17,255 nt of DNA from Candidatus Jordarchaeum madagascarense (GCA_019056875.1 DXJA01000231.1:1-17255); one strand, 5' to 3'. Shown: positions 1 to 8,095, numbered from the stretch's first letter. Notes: generated by a model from the letters alone, not told the origin. Program-made: numbers and translations.

Positions 1-245
1 AATGATCCTTTATGTTAAGAAAACTTCTTTTTTCGCTTAGGGAAATTATGATTAATTCTTCCATAAACAACTCTAGAGATAAAAAGGAGTTGTGAACCTA
101 CTTGTAGAGCCTTTAAGAATCCAATGCATTTTTCTAAAAAAACGTGTGCCTTTTAACTCACATGGAATAATGGTTGAACTTTTTGCTGTCTGTTTTTGAT
201 AAACCTTTTATTTCTCATAAACAACATATTACATATACTTTTTAT

Positions 246-252
246 AGGAGGG
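246..252 (+). promoter_or_regulatory. Shine-Dalgarno AGGAGGG for the acyl-CoA synthetase
   Basis: AGGAGGG lies 5 bases before TTG 258. It decides the start: TTG 258 rather than TTG 174 or ATG 273. An AT-rich stretch at about 226-245 could hold the promoter box but is not a clear TATA match. Confidence 0.7.
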
Positions 253-257
253 ATAAG

Positions 258-2060
258 TTGGAGAAGCCTTGGATGGAACACTGGCCAAGCGTGGTTCCCA
301 AATCCATGAAGTACCCTGAAATACCTGTGTATTACTTTTTGAGCCGTGCTGCTAAAAGAATTCCGGGAAGAGTATTGAGCATATACAATGACCGTGAAAT
401 CACTTATGGAGAATATGAAGAGTTAACTAATCGATTTGCATCAGCCCTAGCTGAGTTAGGAGTTGAGAGGGGGGATAGAGTTGCTATTCATCTATTGAAT
501 GTACCCCAATTTGTAATCAGCTATTTTGGAGCTCTCAAAGCCGGAGCAACCATCGTTCCTTGTAACCCTCTATTCGCTGAGAGAGAATTAGAAACACTGC
601 TAAATGACTCCGGATCCGAAACCATAATCACATTCGATATCGACCTAACCTACAAAAAAATAGACAATGTTAAAGACAAAACAAAACTAAGAAATATCAT
701 TATAACTGGTCTCGCTGACTATTTACTATTCCCAGACAAAATTTTGTCACCAGACATAGAGCAAAAAAAAGTTGAAGAGGCAAAAAAGGGTGACGATTAC
801 CTCTTTTCTGAATTACTCAAAGTAGAAACAAAAACAACCGGAGTAAAAATCAACCCCAAAGAGGATCTAGCACATTTGAGTTACACCGGAGGAACAACCG
901 GAACACCAAAGGGCGTAATGTTAACTCACTTTAATGTGGCGGCAAACATTATGCAAAACACTTTCTGGATGATACCAGTCACCACAGAAAGAGACATCGA
1001 AATTCCAATATGGCAAAATATCATGATGAAAAACGAAATAAACGACGAAGAAATAGCTGAAGAACTCCAAGCCCAAGGCATCGAAGTCACCCCCGAAGAC
1101 GTAGACCGCCTGATAAATAAAAGACGCGTCACCTTCTCGGCAGTTCCCTGGTTCCACGCAATGGGAATGATCGCTTACCTAGACCTACCCATATGCAACA
1201 CGCAAACCATGGTAATATTTCTACGCTTTGACCCCAAAGAATACTTGGAAGCAATCGAAAAATACAAACCGGATGCAATCGGTGGAGCTCCACCCATGTT
1301 TGTACCCTTGTTGAACCACCCCGCCTTTAAAAAATACGACTTATCCTCAGTAAAACTCATAGCCTCAGGAGCCGCCCCTCTTCCAGTCACAAACTTAAAG
1401 AAACTACAAGAATCCACAAGCGGTATAGTGATTGAGGCTTATGGGCTTACCGAAGTGACTATGGGGGTTCTGTACAATCCTGCTGCTAAAGACTCTGTTA
1501 GGAAGCCGGGGTCTGTTGGCATACCTATAATTGATACTGACGCGAAGATTGTTGACGCTGAGACTGGAACCAAAGAGCTTCCTCCGGGGGAGTTGGGAGA
1601 GATTATTGTTAAGGGCCCCCAAATCATGAAGGGGTATTGGAACAAGCCGGAAGAAACCAAAAACGTGCTTAGAGATGGGTGGCTTTACACCGGCGACTTG
1701 GGCAAGATGGATGAAGACGGTTACTTCTACATCGTGGACCGTAAAAAAGACATGATAAAGTATAAAGCTTATTCGGTGTATCCTCGGGATGTTGAGGAGG
1801 TGCTTCATGAGCACCCCGCTGTTAAGGAGTGTGCCGTTATTGGGAAACCCGATGAAAGTGTCGGTGAACTCCCTGTAGCTTTTGTAGTACTGAAGGAGGG
1901 TGCTTCTGCTACCAAGGAAGAGCTTATGGAGTTTGTAGAGAAGAATGTTGCTCCTTACAAGAAAATCAGGGATGTTATTTTCAAGGACATGTTGCCTATT
2001 AGTCTGGCTGGAAAGGTTCTTAGACGGGTTCTCAGGGAAGAGGCTTCAAAAATGTCCTAA
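258..2060 (+). CDS. AMP-forming long-chain fatty acyl-CoA synthetase (ANL superfamily)
   Basis: Predicted to activate a carboxylic acid with ATP and CoA through an acyl-adenylate, in the cytoplasm. About 600 residues. The phosphate-binding A3 motif (SYTGGTTGTPKG) lies near residues 208-219, the A5 motif YGLTE near 395, the A7/A8 stretch YTGDLG...DRKKDMIK near 477-500, and the C-terminal catalytic lysine in AGKVLRR is about K586, so the enzyme looks active. I start it at TTG 258 because AGGAGGG (246-252) sits 5 bases upstream and the product then begins MEKPWMEHWP, as archaeal homologues do. The frame is open back to TTG 174, but that leader is not conserved-looking. Odd points: about 48 charged residues (roughly 244-291) are inserted before the usual PWFHAMGM segment, and codon use changes sharply inside the gene. 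A T-rich stretch follows the stop. The exact acid substrate cannot be read from the sequence. Confidence 0.93.
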   Translation: MEKPWMEHWPSVVPKSMKYPEIPVYYFLSRAAKRIPGRVLSIYNDREITYGEYEELTNRFASALAELGVERGDRVAIHLLNVPQFVISYFGALKAGATIVPCNPLFAERELETLLNDSGSETIITFDIDLTYKKIDNVKDKTKLRNIIITGLADYLLFPDKILSPDIEQKKVEEAKKGDDYLFSELLKVETKTTGVKINPKEDLAHLSYTGGTTGTPKGVMLTHFNVAANIMQNTFWMIPVTTERDIEIPIWQNIMMKNEINDEEIAEELQAQGIEVTPEDVDRLINKRRVTFSAVPWFHAMGMIAYLDLPICNTQTMVIFLRFDPKEYLEAIEKYKPDAIGGAPPMFVPLLNHPAFKKYDLSSVKLIASGAAPLPVTNLKKLQESTSGIVIEAYGLTEVTMGVLYNPAAKDSVRKPGSVGIPIIDTDAKIVDAETGTKELPPGELGEIIVKGPQIMKGYWNKPEETKNVLRDGWLYTGDLGKMDEDGYFYIVDRKKDMIKYKAYSVYPRDVEEVLHEHPAVKECAVIGKPDESVGELPVAFVVLKEGASATKEELMEFVEKNVAPYKKIRDVIFKDMLPISLAGKVLRRVLREEASKMS

Positions 2061-2081
2061 ACGGTATTAATATTTAACTAT

Positions 2082-2098
2082 TCTTTTTCTTTTTTTGG
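2082..2098 (+). terminator. T-rich terminator after the acyl-CoA synthetase
   Basis: Two pyrimidine runs (TTCTTTTTC then seven T) lie in the 46-base gap between two convergent genes. Archaeal termination uses such T tracts without needing a hairpin. Inferred from composition and position only. Confidence 0.4.
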
Positions 2099-2106
2099 AG
2101 ATTTTT

Positions 2107-2616
2107 TCACTTTATCGGTATTTCCTTTCTTTTCGTAAGTTTTTCGAAATCGTACCGTTTCTCTTGAAGCTTTGTTATATACTTTCCAATGTGAGGGGGC
2201 ACTTCTCGTATCTCGCAGGTTTTTGTGAGCAGGTTAGCGGTGATAGGGGTCAATCTGACGATGTCGAACAGGGTTATTATCCCCACTAGTTTTTCGTTAC
2301 TCAGTATCGGTAATTTTTTCACTCTGTTCAAGATTATGATTTTTATCGCGTCTTCAAGGTTCATTTCCGGTTTGCCCGTAATAAGTGGGGTTGACATCAC
2401 TTCTTTAACCTTGGTTTCTTCCGCGTCTCGTTTTTCAACAACGATTCTTCTCAGTATATCTCTCTCCGTGAGAATGCCTATCGGTTTTCCCTTATCAACT
2501 ACAACTACACAACCGACTTCTCTCTCATTCATTTTTTTGGTAGCGTTTATTACATTATCGGAAACATCAACAGTTAGAACATCCTTAATCATGATGTCCT
2601 CAATTTTAATAGACAC
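2107..2616 (-). CDS. Paired-CBS-domain (Bateman module) protein
   Basis: A stand-alone pair of CBS domains, about 169 residues. Such modules bind adenosine nucleotides (AMP, ATP, SAM) and regulate a partner protein. CBS1 spans roughly residues 5-60 (begins IEDIMIKDVLTV, ends GILTERDILRRIV) and CBS2 roughly 67-125 (begins VKEVMSTPLIT, ends GIITLFDIVR). A charged tail of about 40 residues follows, with no recognisable extra domain and no zinc ribbon. Start: GTG 2616, six bases after GAGGTG (2628-2623). The GTG at 2625 is part of that ribosome binding site, so I reject it although it is in frame. Convergent with the acyl-CoA synthetase and divergent from the BtpA-family gene. The ligand and partner cannot be inferred. 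Confidence 0.88.
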   Translation of the reverse strand: MSIKIEDIMIKDVLTVDVSDNVINATKKMNEREVGCVVVVDKGKPIGILTERDILRRIVVEKRDAEETKVKEVMSTPLITGKPEMNLEDAIKIIILNRVKKLPILSNEKLVGIITLFDIVRLTPITANLLTKTCEIREVPPHIGKYITKLQEKRYDFEKLTKRKEIPIK

Positions 2617-2680
2617 AATCCACACCTCAAATTTTCATGAACACTTCATTATCTCTCAACTTATTTTTGAGGTAACATAA

Positions 2681-2690
2681 GGTTTAAACG
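2681..2690 (-). promoter_or_regulatory. Possible TATA box for the CBS gene
   Basis: Read on the minus strand, ACGTTTAAAC lies about 65 bases before GTG 2616, a spacing that allows a short untranslated leader. Based on an A/T-rich core and position only. Confidence 0.3.
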
Positions 2691-2782
2691 TATCGATAAC
2701 TTTAGGAATTCAAATCCCTTTATTTTTACAAAACTATCCCTGTTAAATTTGACGTGAAGAAAAATGTTTGAGGGTGTTTTTT

Positions 2783-3569
2783 GTGTGGAAGATTTTCAAA
2801 TGTGAAAACCCCCTTATTGGAGTGGTGCATCTTCCACCTCTTCCTGGCTCTCCACGGCATGAGCTTTCTCTAAAGGAAATTTGTGAAAGGGCACTGAGCG
2901 ATGCAGAGACTTATTTGATGGGAGGAATGGATGGAATTATCCTTGAAAACTATGGTGATGCTCCTTTTTATCCTAATAAGGTGGGTTCTGAAACTGTTGC
3001 ATCAATGACTTACGTTGCAACTCGATTAGCAGAGAAAATCGATTTACCCTTGGGATAAACGTTTTGCGAAACGATGCTTTGGCAGCGCTTTCAATCGCGT
3101 ATGTGGTTGGTGGGAAGTTTGTGAGGGTAAACGTACTCAGCGGAGCTGTGATGGCGGATCAGGGCATAATTGAATCCGACGCGTATAATGTGCTGCGTTT
3201 CAGAAAGGCTCTGGGGGCGAAGGATATCAAAATATTTGCTGATGTTCATGTTAAACACGCTGTACAGTTAAAGGAGCGCCCCCCAGAGCTAGAGGCGTAT
3301 GAGCTTCTGAACCGCTCCTTGGCAGACGCATTAATAGTAACGGGAGAAGCCACCGGAATGGAAGCGGATATAACCAATGTTAGAAAAATAACAGAAAAGC
3401 TTCCCAATCCAAAGTTCTTGTTGGAAGTGGTGTTAATAAAAATAATTTATCGATGTATCTTAGCGTATGTAATGGGGTTATTGTTGGTACTCAACTCAAG
3501 AAGAATGAAATCACCGAGAACCCGGTAGAACTTAATAAAGTAAGGGAATTTATAAAAGCCAAAAAATAG
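2783..3569 (+). pseudogene. BtpA/SgcQ-family TIM-barrel protein, broken by two -1 frameshifts
   Basis: BtpA is known as a photosystem I biogenesis factor in cyanobacteria. Archaeal members of this TIM-barrel family have no firm role. The reading is in three pieces. Frame 1 (GTG 2783 to TAA 3056-3058) gives MWKIFKCENPLIGVVHLPPLPGSP and on to DLPLG. Frame 2 resumes as INVLRNDALAALSIAYVVGG from 3055. Frame 3 takes over near 3417 as LVGSGVNKNN...GVIVGTQLKK...NPVEL and ends at TAG 3567-3569. One A restored near 3055 and one T near 3415 give a continuous protein of about 262 residues, the usual family length. All conserved blocks survive, so the lesions are recent, or are errors in the consensus sequence. 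Start: GTG 2783 follows GAGGGTG (2770-2776) by six bases. If the two bases are really present, this is an intact CDS. Confidence 0.85.
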
Positions 3570-3657
3570 AGTGATTAGAATGATTAAGTCTTACAATTAG
3601 AGTACTGAACTATTTATTAGAATACATTATGCTTCCTTGTAAAGGAGTTGAGCGATT

Positions 3658-4815
3658 TTGAGTGGCTTGGATAAGGTCTTCACACCTATTGAAATTAAGG
3701 GAGTAAAACTTCCCAATAGGATTGTTTTTCCACCTACGGATACCGGCTTCGGAACAGCTGATGGATTTGTTACGATCAGGGAGTTGGATTATTATACTCG
3801 GATCTCGAGAGGTGGGTTAGGGCTCACTATAGTCGGAGCTAGCGCCGTGACGGAGAATGGGCGCGGTTTTCCAAATGTTTTGAACGTTTATGCTGATCGA
3901 TACATAGAGGGTTTAAGCAAGCTCTTTGCGGTTATAAAGAAGAACGGTTCTGTTCCCGCAATACAATTGTCTCATGCGGGGCGGCAGGCTTGGATGCCTA
4001 GCTTTGAGCCTGTAGCGCCTTCTCCTATTCCCTGTACTTTAAAGAGTGAGGGACAAGGCTTGGTTATGGAACTGGTGAAACCTAGGGAGTTGAGTCTGAT
4101 AGAAATTGAGGAGATCGAGGACGCATTTGCAGCATCCGCGGTTAGAGCTAAGAAGGCGGGGGCGGAGCTTATTGAGTTTCATGGTTGCCATGGTTATCTG
4201 ATTCACCAGTTTCTCTCACCGCTTTCAAATAAGAGAAATGATGACTATGGGGGAATTCTAGAGAACCGGGCCCGATTTATTGTGAACATAATTATGAAGA
4301 CTAGGGAGAGTGTTGGTAATAATTTTCCTCTATGCTGTAGGATTAGCGCTGAGGGCCGTGTTGAGGGTGATTTGACCTTGGAGGAATCAAGGATATTGGC
4401 TCCGATGTTAGTTGATGCGGGTGTTGATGTTTTGCACGTTTCCAGTGGAAGATTTGAGAACATTGACTACATTTCTCCCACCAAGGAAATCGGCGAATGC
4501 GTTAATGTTCCATTAGCTGAGGCCATTAAGGAGTGCGTCGACGTGCCGATTATAGCAGTAGGTGCTATTTTTGATCTTAAAACGGCCGAGAAAATAATTG
4601 AGGAAGGGAAGGCGGATATGGTTGCGATGGGGCGGGCGCAAATCGCGGATCCTGAAATCGTAAACAAGTCCAAGGGGGGAGATTTCGATTCCATAGTCAC
4701 GTGTATTGTGTGTAATGAGTGTGGGTTATCGCTCTACATGGAGTCAGGGATGCGCTGTGTGGTGAATAAAAATTTACCAAAAATTTCCCCGGAAACTCCC
4801 CGCATCAGAGTTTAA
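3658..4815 (+). CDS. Old-yellow-enzyme-type NADH:flavin oxidoreductase / 2,4-dienoyl-CoA reductase-like, FMN domain with Cys cluster
   Basis: FMN-dependent TIM barrel of 385 residues that probably reduces an activated C=C bond. Family signs: LPNRIVFPPTDTG near residue 18, AIQLSHAGRQ at 101-110, GCHGYLIHQFLSP at 176-188 (Y180 aligns with the active-site Tyr of FadH), and the phosphate-binding end VAMGRAQIADP at 322-332. A Cys cluster follows: C349, C352, C355 and C367. It suits a 4Fe-4S cluster, but the spacing is CX2CX2CX11C, whereas FadH has CX2CX3CX11C. The protein stops there and lacks the C-terminal FAD/NAD(P)H half of FadH (about 640 residues), so electrons must come from another protein. 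Start: TTG 3658 after AAAGGAG (3641-3647), with an in-frame stop just upstream (TGA 3649). A TATA-like CTATTTATTA lies near 3609-3618. The substrate is unknown. Confidence 0.9.
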   Translation: MSGLDKVFTPIEIKGVKLPNRIVFPPTDTGFGTADGFVTIRELDYYTRISRGGLGLTIVGASAVTENGRGFPNVLNVYADRYIEGLSKLFAVIKKNGSVPAIQLSHAGRQAWMPSFEPVAPSPIPCTLKSEGQGLVMELVKPRELSLIEIEEIEDAFAASAVRAKKAGAELIEFHGCHGYLIHQFLSPLSNKRNDDYGGILENRARFIVNIIMKTRESVGNNFPLCCRISAEGRVEGDLTLEESRILAPMLVDAGVDVLHVSSGRFENIDYISPTKEIGECVNVPLAEAIKECVDVPIIAVGAIFDLKTAEKIIEEGKADMVAMGRAQIADPEIVNKSKGGDFDSIVTCIVCNECGLSLYMESGMRCVVNKNLPKISPETPRIRV

Positions 4816-4824
4816 CTTGTTATG

Positions 4825-4853
4825 TTCCCTGATTTTAAATTATTTTTTGGGAA
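4825..4853 (+). terminator. Inverted repeat with T run between convergent genes
   Basis: TTCCC (4825-4829) pairs with GGGAA (4849-4853) around an AT-rich 19-base loop that includes a run of six T. It sits just past the flavoprotein stop and before the convergent gene's stop. The T run probably does the terminating; the stem is weak. Confidence 0.35.
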
Positions 4854-4855
4854 TT

Positions 4856-5962
4856 TTAGGTGAAGGTTTTCTTTCTTTTCGTTACTTTTTCTAGGCGTTC
4901 TTCTAATACTTCTACTCCTATTCCCAGTTTTTGGGGAACTGTTATGGTTCCGTCACGGTTAAGTTGAAATGGTGGTTCCACTATATCCTCAGCGTAGTAT
5001 CGGTCGCTGGCTGATATGTCGTTGGGTAATTTATAGTTTTGCAGACTTGCCACGGCCACATTTATTGCTCGTCCAATTCCTGTTTCAAGCATACCGCCGC
5101 ACCACACGGGTACACCCTTCTCTTGGCAATAATCATGTATTCTTTTTGTTTTTTGTATTCCCCCGACTCTACCCACTTTTATGTTAATTACTTTGCAACT
5201 ACCTAGTTTTAATGCTGCTTGGGCGCTGCTAAGATTAGGAATGCTTTCATCAAGACATATTGGAGTTTTCATTTTGGACTGTAGTTTGGCGTGGTCGACT
5301 AGGTCATCATATTCTAAGGGTTGCTCCATCATCAGAAGGTGGTATTTGTCAAGTTTTTGGAGATGATTTAAATCCTTGATGGTGTAAGCACCATTTGCGT
5401 CCACCATTAGACTTATGTTAGGATACGCTTCTCTTACCTTTTTAACTACTTCAAGGTCCCATTGTGGTTTTATCTTTATTTTTATTCTTCGATAGCCCTG
5501 TTCAAGGTAGTTTCCAATATTTTTTAGTAGTTTTTCAACGTTCTCTTGTATCCCTATGCTTACCCCACTCTCGATTCTGTTTCTCACTCCGCCCAGCAAT
5601 TTTGAGAGAGCGGTTTTTTTAGATTTTGCGTAGGCATCCATAAAGGCTTCTTCGATCGCTGCGTGTGCCATATTATGCCCCCGAATGCGGCTCAGCATAG
5701 ATAAGAAGGCTTCAGGGCTTTCCACATCTTTTTTAAGAATTTTTGGAATCATGAATTGGGATAAAACATGCCAAGCGGTTTCAATAGTTTCATATGAGTA
5801 CCATGGGCTCTTCTCTGCTACACACTCGCCAAACCCCTCAGACTCTTGTGCCTCAATTTTGACAATTATCGCATCTTTGTAATATTCTCTTCCCAAACTT
5901 GTCTCAAAAGGGGAAACGTATTCCATTTGTATTTCTCTGAGTTCAATCTTTTTGATAAACAT
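4856..5962 (-). CDS. Enolase-superfamily N-acylamino-acid racemase / o-succinylbenzoate synthase-like protein
   Basis: Muconate-lactonizing subgroup enzyme of 368 residues that should epimerise N-acyl amino acids or form o-succinylbenzoate; the two activities share this fold. The catalytic set is complete. The KxK motif is K161/K163 in RIKIKIKPQWD, metal ligands are D188 (MVDANG), E213 (MEQPL) and D238 (CLDES), and the opposing base is K262 (INIKVGR). These positions match the Amycolatopsis NSAR almost one for one. The late motif GGMLETGIGRA (289-299) is also typical. It is the second gene of an operon, 25 bases after the GNAT gene. That pairing and the absence of men genes here favour a role with N-acyl amino acids over menaquinone synthesis; this is an inference. 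Start: ATG 5962, preceded by a weak site (GGGTAGAG). Confidence 0.9.
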   Translation of the reverse strand: MFIKKIELREIQMEYVSPFETSLGREYYKDAIIVKIEAQESEGFGECVAEKSPWYSYETIETAWHVLSQFMIPKILKKDVESPEAFLSMLSRIRGHNMAHAAIEEAFMDAYAKSKKTALSKLLGGVRNRIESGVSIGIQENVEKLLKNIGNYLEQGYRRIKIKIKPQWDLEVVKKVREAYPNISLMVDANGAYTIKDLNHLQKLDKYHLLMMEQPLEYDDLVDHAKLQSKMKTPICLDESIPNLSSAQAALKLGSCKVINIKVGRVGGIQKTKRIHDYCQEKGVPVWCGGMLETGIGRAINVAVASLQNYKLPNDISASDRYYAEDIVEPPFQLNRDGTITVPQKLGIGVEVLEERLEKVTKRKKTFT

Positions 5963-5987
5963 TCAATCTCTACCCGTCAAAGTATGT

Positions 5988-6848
5988 TTAAATTTCTTTT
6001 AACTCGTCTTCCAATAAGTGATTCTTTAAAAGTAGATAGAAGTTTCGCCTCTCGTCCTCAACTATTTCCAAAATAAAATCACTGGCGATATATTCTTTAT
6101 CGAAATAGTTTAAAAATATGGGCCTGATTTTTTCAGACCAGTCTATAGCCAAATTCAAACTAGCATCTTTGACCTTTCTAATACTTTCTGGGATTTCGAT
6201 TAGTATACGCTCTGAATTTATATTGAGATTAGTTTTTGTAACGCTTCTAATTCCTTTTTTGAAAATTTCGGTTTCATTTGCGATTTCCGCTCCATTTGAT
6301 AACAGTTGATTTAAAGTGATTTCTGTGACCTTGTCATGCTCTTTGTCCACAACACGTTTAGATTTTAACCACCATTCCGCTGTGAATCGGTCGGTCGGCA
6401 TTCCCACGTTTAGCTTATCTTTCATAATACCGTAGTAGTTGGGGAGATAGTTTCGGCAAATCACACCCAACTTTCTCAAGTTGAAGTTTCCGTTCATTCC
6501 CTGCAATGGATCAAAAGTCCACTTCATTAGGTTAAATCCCAATCTGATTGCCCACTCCCGCTGCTTCATTTTCAACTGGTAACCCACTCCTGAGTTCTGA
6601 AGTTCAGGTAAAACCCCTGCTTGATGAGAGTAGAAATATGACCGATTATCTCTACATCCCCTGAACCCAAGACAGAACCCTACCAAGTTTTCATCCTCAT
6701 CAAATGCACCGAGTAGTAATCCACCATTATGTTGAAGTGCGATAAGTAAAGGTACGGGGGTTGATTCTTCTGTTCCCCAAATATGTCTCTCTAGTTCACT
6801 ACACTTTTCAAAGTCTTCTAGTTTCTCAATCCGCCTTACCTGAAACAT
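5988..6848 (-). CDS. GNAT-superfamily acyltransferase (COG3375 type) paired with the racemase
   Basis: About 286 residues. The N-terminal GNAT fold runs to about residue 165. Its acyl-CoA-binding loop is QNSGVGYQLK (84-93), preceded by the beta-4 stretch YFYSHQAGVLPEL, and followed by MKWTFDPLQGMNGNFNLRKLG (109-129), characteristic of this family. The last ~120 residues form an accessory domain I cannot assign. Homologues sit beside NSAR genes, and the Geobacillus partner is reported to N-succinylate D-amino acids; the acyl donor here is unknown. Start: ATG 6848, because GGTGAGG (6861-6855) lies six bases upstream; in-frame starts at 6863 and 6854 overlap that site. First gene of the operon; the racemase follows after 25 bases. 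Confidence 0.87.
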   Translation of the reverse strand: MFQVRRIEKLEDFEKCSELERHIWGTEESTPVPLLIALQHNGGLLLGAFDEDENLVGFCLGFRGCRDNRSYFYSHQAGVLPELQNSGVGYQLKMKQREWAIRLGFNLMKWTFDPLQGMNGNFNLRKLGVICRNYLPNYYGIMKDKLNVGMPTDRFTAEWWLKSKRVVDKEHDKVTEITLNQLLSNGAEIANETEIFKKGIRSVTKTNLNINSERILIEIPESIRKVKDASLNLAIDWSEKIRPIFLNYFDKEYIASDFILEIVEDERRNFYLLLKNHLLEDELKEI

Positions 6849-6924
6849 ATTCATCCTCACCAAGCAAAAATTCTATCCTAAAGAATGATTTGCCTCCCTT
6901 TAGAGTTTACCTTTCTGATAATTT

Positions 6925-6933
6925 GATATAAAA
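6925..6933 (-). promoter_or_regulatory. TATA box for the acyltransferase/racemase operon
   Basis: TTTTATATC on the minus strand, about 77 bases before ATG 6848. It is the best TATA match in the 270-base gap and would give an untranslated leader of roughly 50 bases. Confidence 0.4.
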
Positions 6934-7083
6934 TTTTTTGAATATTCACTCAATAAGTATAAAAATTACTAAAATTCAGTAAACCCCCTGACTTGAAAGA
7001 AATTTGAAAAAAAATAATTGAAAATTAAATATCAAAACTTCCTCACCACACCTTACCTATAACACATGAATAGAGTGCGAATT

Positions 7084-7092
7084 AAAAAACTC
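7084..7092 (-). terminator. T run after the ADP-ribosylglycohydrolase
   Basis: On the minus strand a run of T lies about 25 bases past the stop codon of the ADP-ribosylglycohydrolase. It is a plausible archaeal T-tract terminator, supported only by position and composition. Confidence 0.3.
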
Positions 7093-7114
7093 ATAACAAG
7101 ATAATTATTTCACG

Positions 7115-8042
7115 TCACATTTTTTTGGATTTAGTTTTAATCTGCCATAGTTTCTCCGCCAACCCCTCTATGTACTCTCCATTCTCCAACTTTTTTCTCC
7201 AATCCTCTGGAATTCCCTCCACACCATGATACGCCCCACTGATTGCAGAAGTCATTACTCCTATCGTATCTGCGTCTCCTCCTAAGCAGACTGCATATCT
7301 AACAGCTTCCTCGAAACTCTGAGGGTGAGACAAAAAGGAGAATATAGCGGCGGGGACTGAATCAAAAGCTGCAACCCCATTCCCCAACTCCTCAACCACT
7401 CTTATCGCATCTGTATCCTCTGTTAAAAAACTACGAATAGCATCCAATTTTTTTAGATATACTTCCTCCTTAGCAATTTGATAAAGCTTATCTATAAAGA
7501 CTTGAGAATCAAATGATTCCGGGGTTAAACTTACAGCAATGGCCACAGAGAATGCTTGCAATATTGCCCCTTCTATTCCTAATATATGTGTATGTGTAAT
7601 AAGACTGGACTGGTAAGCAACTCTCCTCAACTCGTCAAAATCATCATAGTAGAAAACCCCTATCGGGGCAATCCTCATAGCAGCTCCATTGCCCCCATGA
7701 TCCAGTCCCGTTGAAAAGTTTTCGGCTGGCTTGGTCCCAGTTCACTCCCCCTTCAATCCATTTAAAAATCTGTGGGGGCCCCCAACCATAACCCCGGCTA
7801 GGATCAAAATTTTTAATAAAAGTCCAGGCCATATGTTTTCCGTCGAATCCCTGCTTTTCAATAAGCGACTCAGCCACACCAATAGCCATTTCGGTGTCGT
7901 CAGTGTATCGCCCGCCAAATTTTACAGTGTCAATAGTAAATGGTCTTCTAAAACCTTCAAAGGGCCTACCTAATGTATCTCCTACACCTGTGCCAACTAG
8001 TGCGCCAAGGAATTTGGATTTTAATTTAGTTTCGCCTAGCAA
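7115..8042 (-). pseudogene. ADP-ribosylglycohydrolase (DraG/ARH family), interrupted by a +1 frameshift
   Basis: The family removes ADP-ribose from proteins or small molecules with two Mg2+ ions. The N-terminal part has GVGDTLGRPFEG and the metal site YTDDTEMA; the C-terminal part has GGDADTIGVMTSAISGAYHG, the second metal site. The two parts lie in different frames that meet at a run of five G (plus-strand C at 7692-7696). With four G the join reads GSWGNGAAMRIAPIG, the conserved family motif, giving about 308 residues, a normal length. So there is one extra base: a real lesion, a sequencing slip, or conceivably a slippage site. Start: TTG 8042, seven bases after GGGAGA (8055-8050); the TTG at 8057 overlaps that site. 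No other ADP-ribosylation gene lies in the window. Confidence 0.87.
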
Positions 8043-8086
8043 TTTCTTATCTCCCAATTTTTTCTTCTATAATAACTTCGGATAAA

Positions 8087-8095
8087 GATATAAAT
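8087..8095 (-). promoter_or_regulatory. TATA box for the ADP-ribosylglycohydrolase
   Basis: ATTTATATC on the minus strand, about 45 bases before TTG 8042, which places the transcript start about 20 bases before the start codon. A good match to the archaeal box A in sequence and spacing. Confidence 0.5.

Noticed and set aside
92..199. 35-codon frame from GTG 92, next to AAAAAGGAG
   Set aside because: Only two bases separate GGAG from the GTG, the product is not recognisable, and it overlaps the longer leader frame of the acyl-CoA synthetase.
1404..1814. 136-codon minus-strand frame inside the acyl-CoA synthetase gene
   Set aside because: It is a shadow of the strongly supported + strand gene and its translation has no family features.
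2704..2717. ATTCAAATCC resembling a tRNA T-loop
   Set aside because: The flanking T-stem does not pair and no D-arm or anticodon arm is found upstream.
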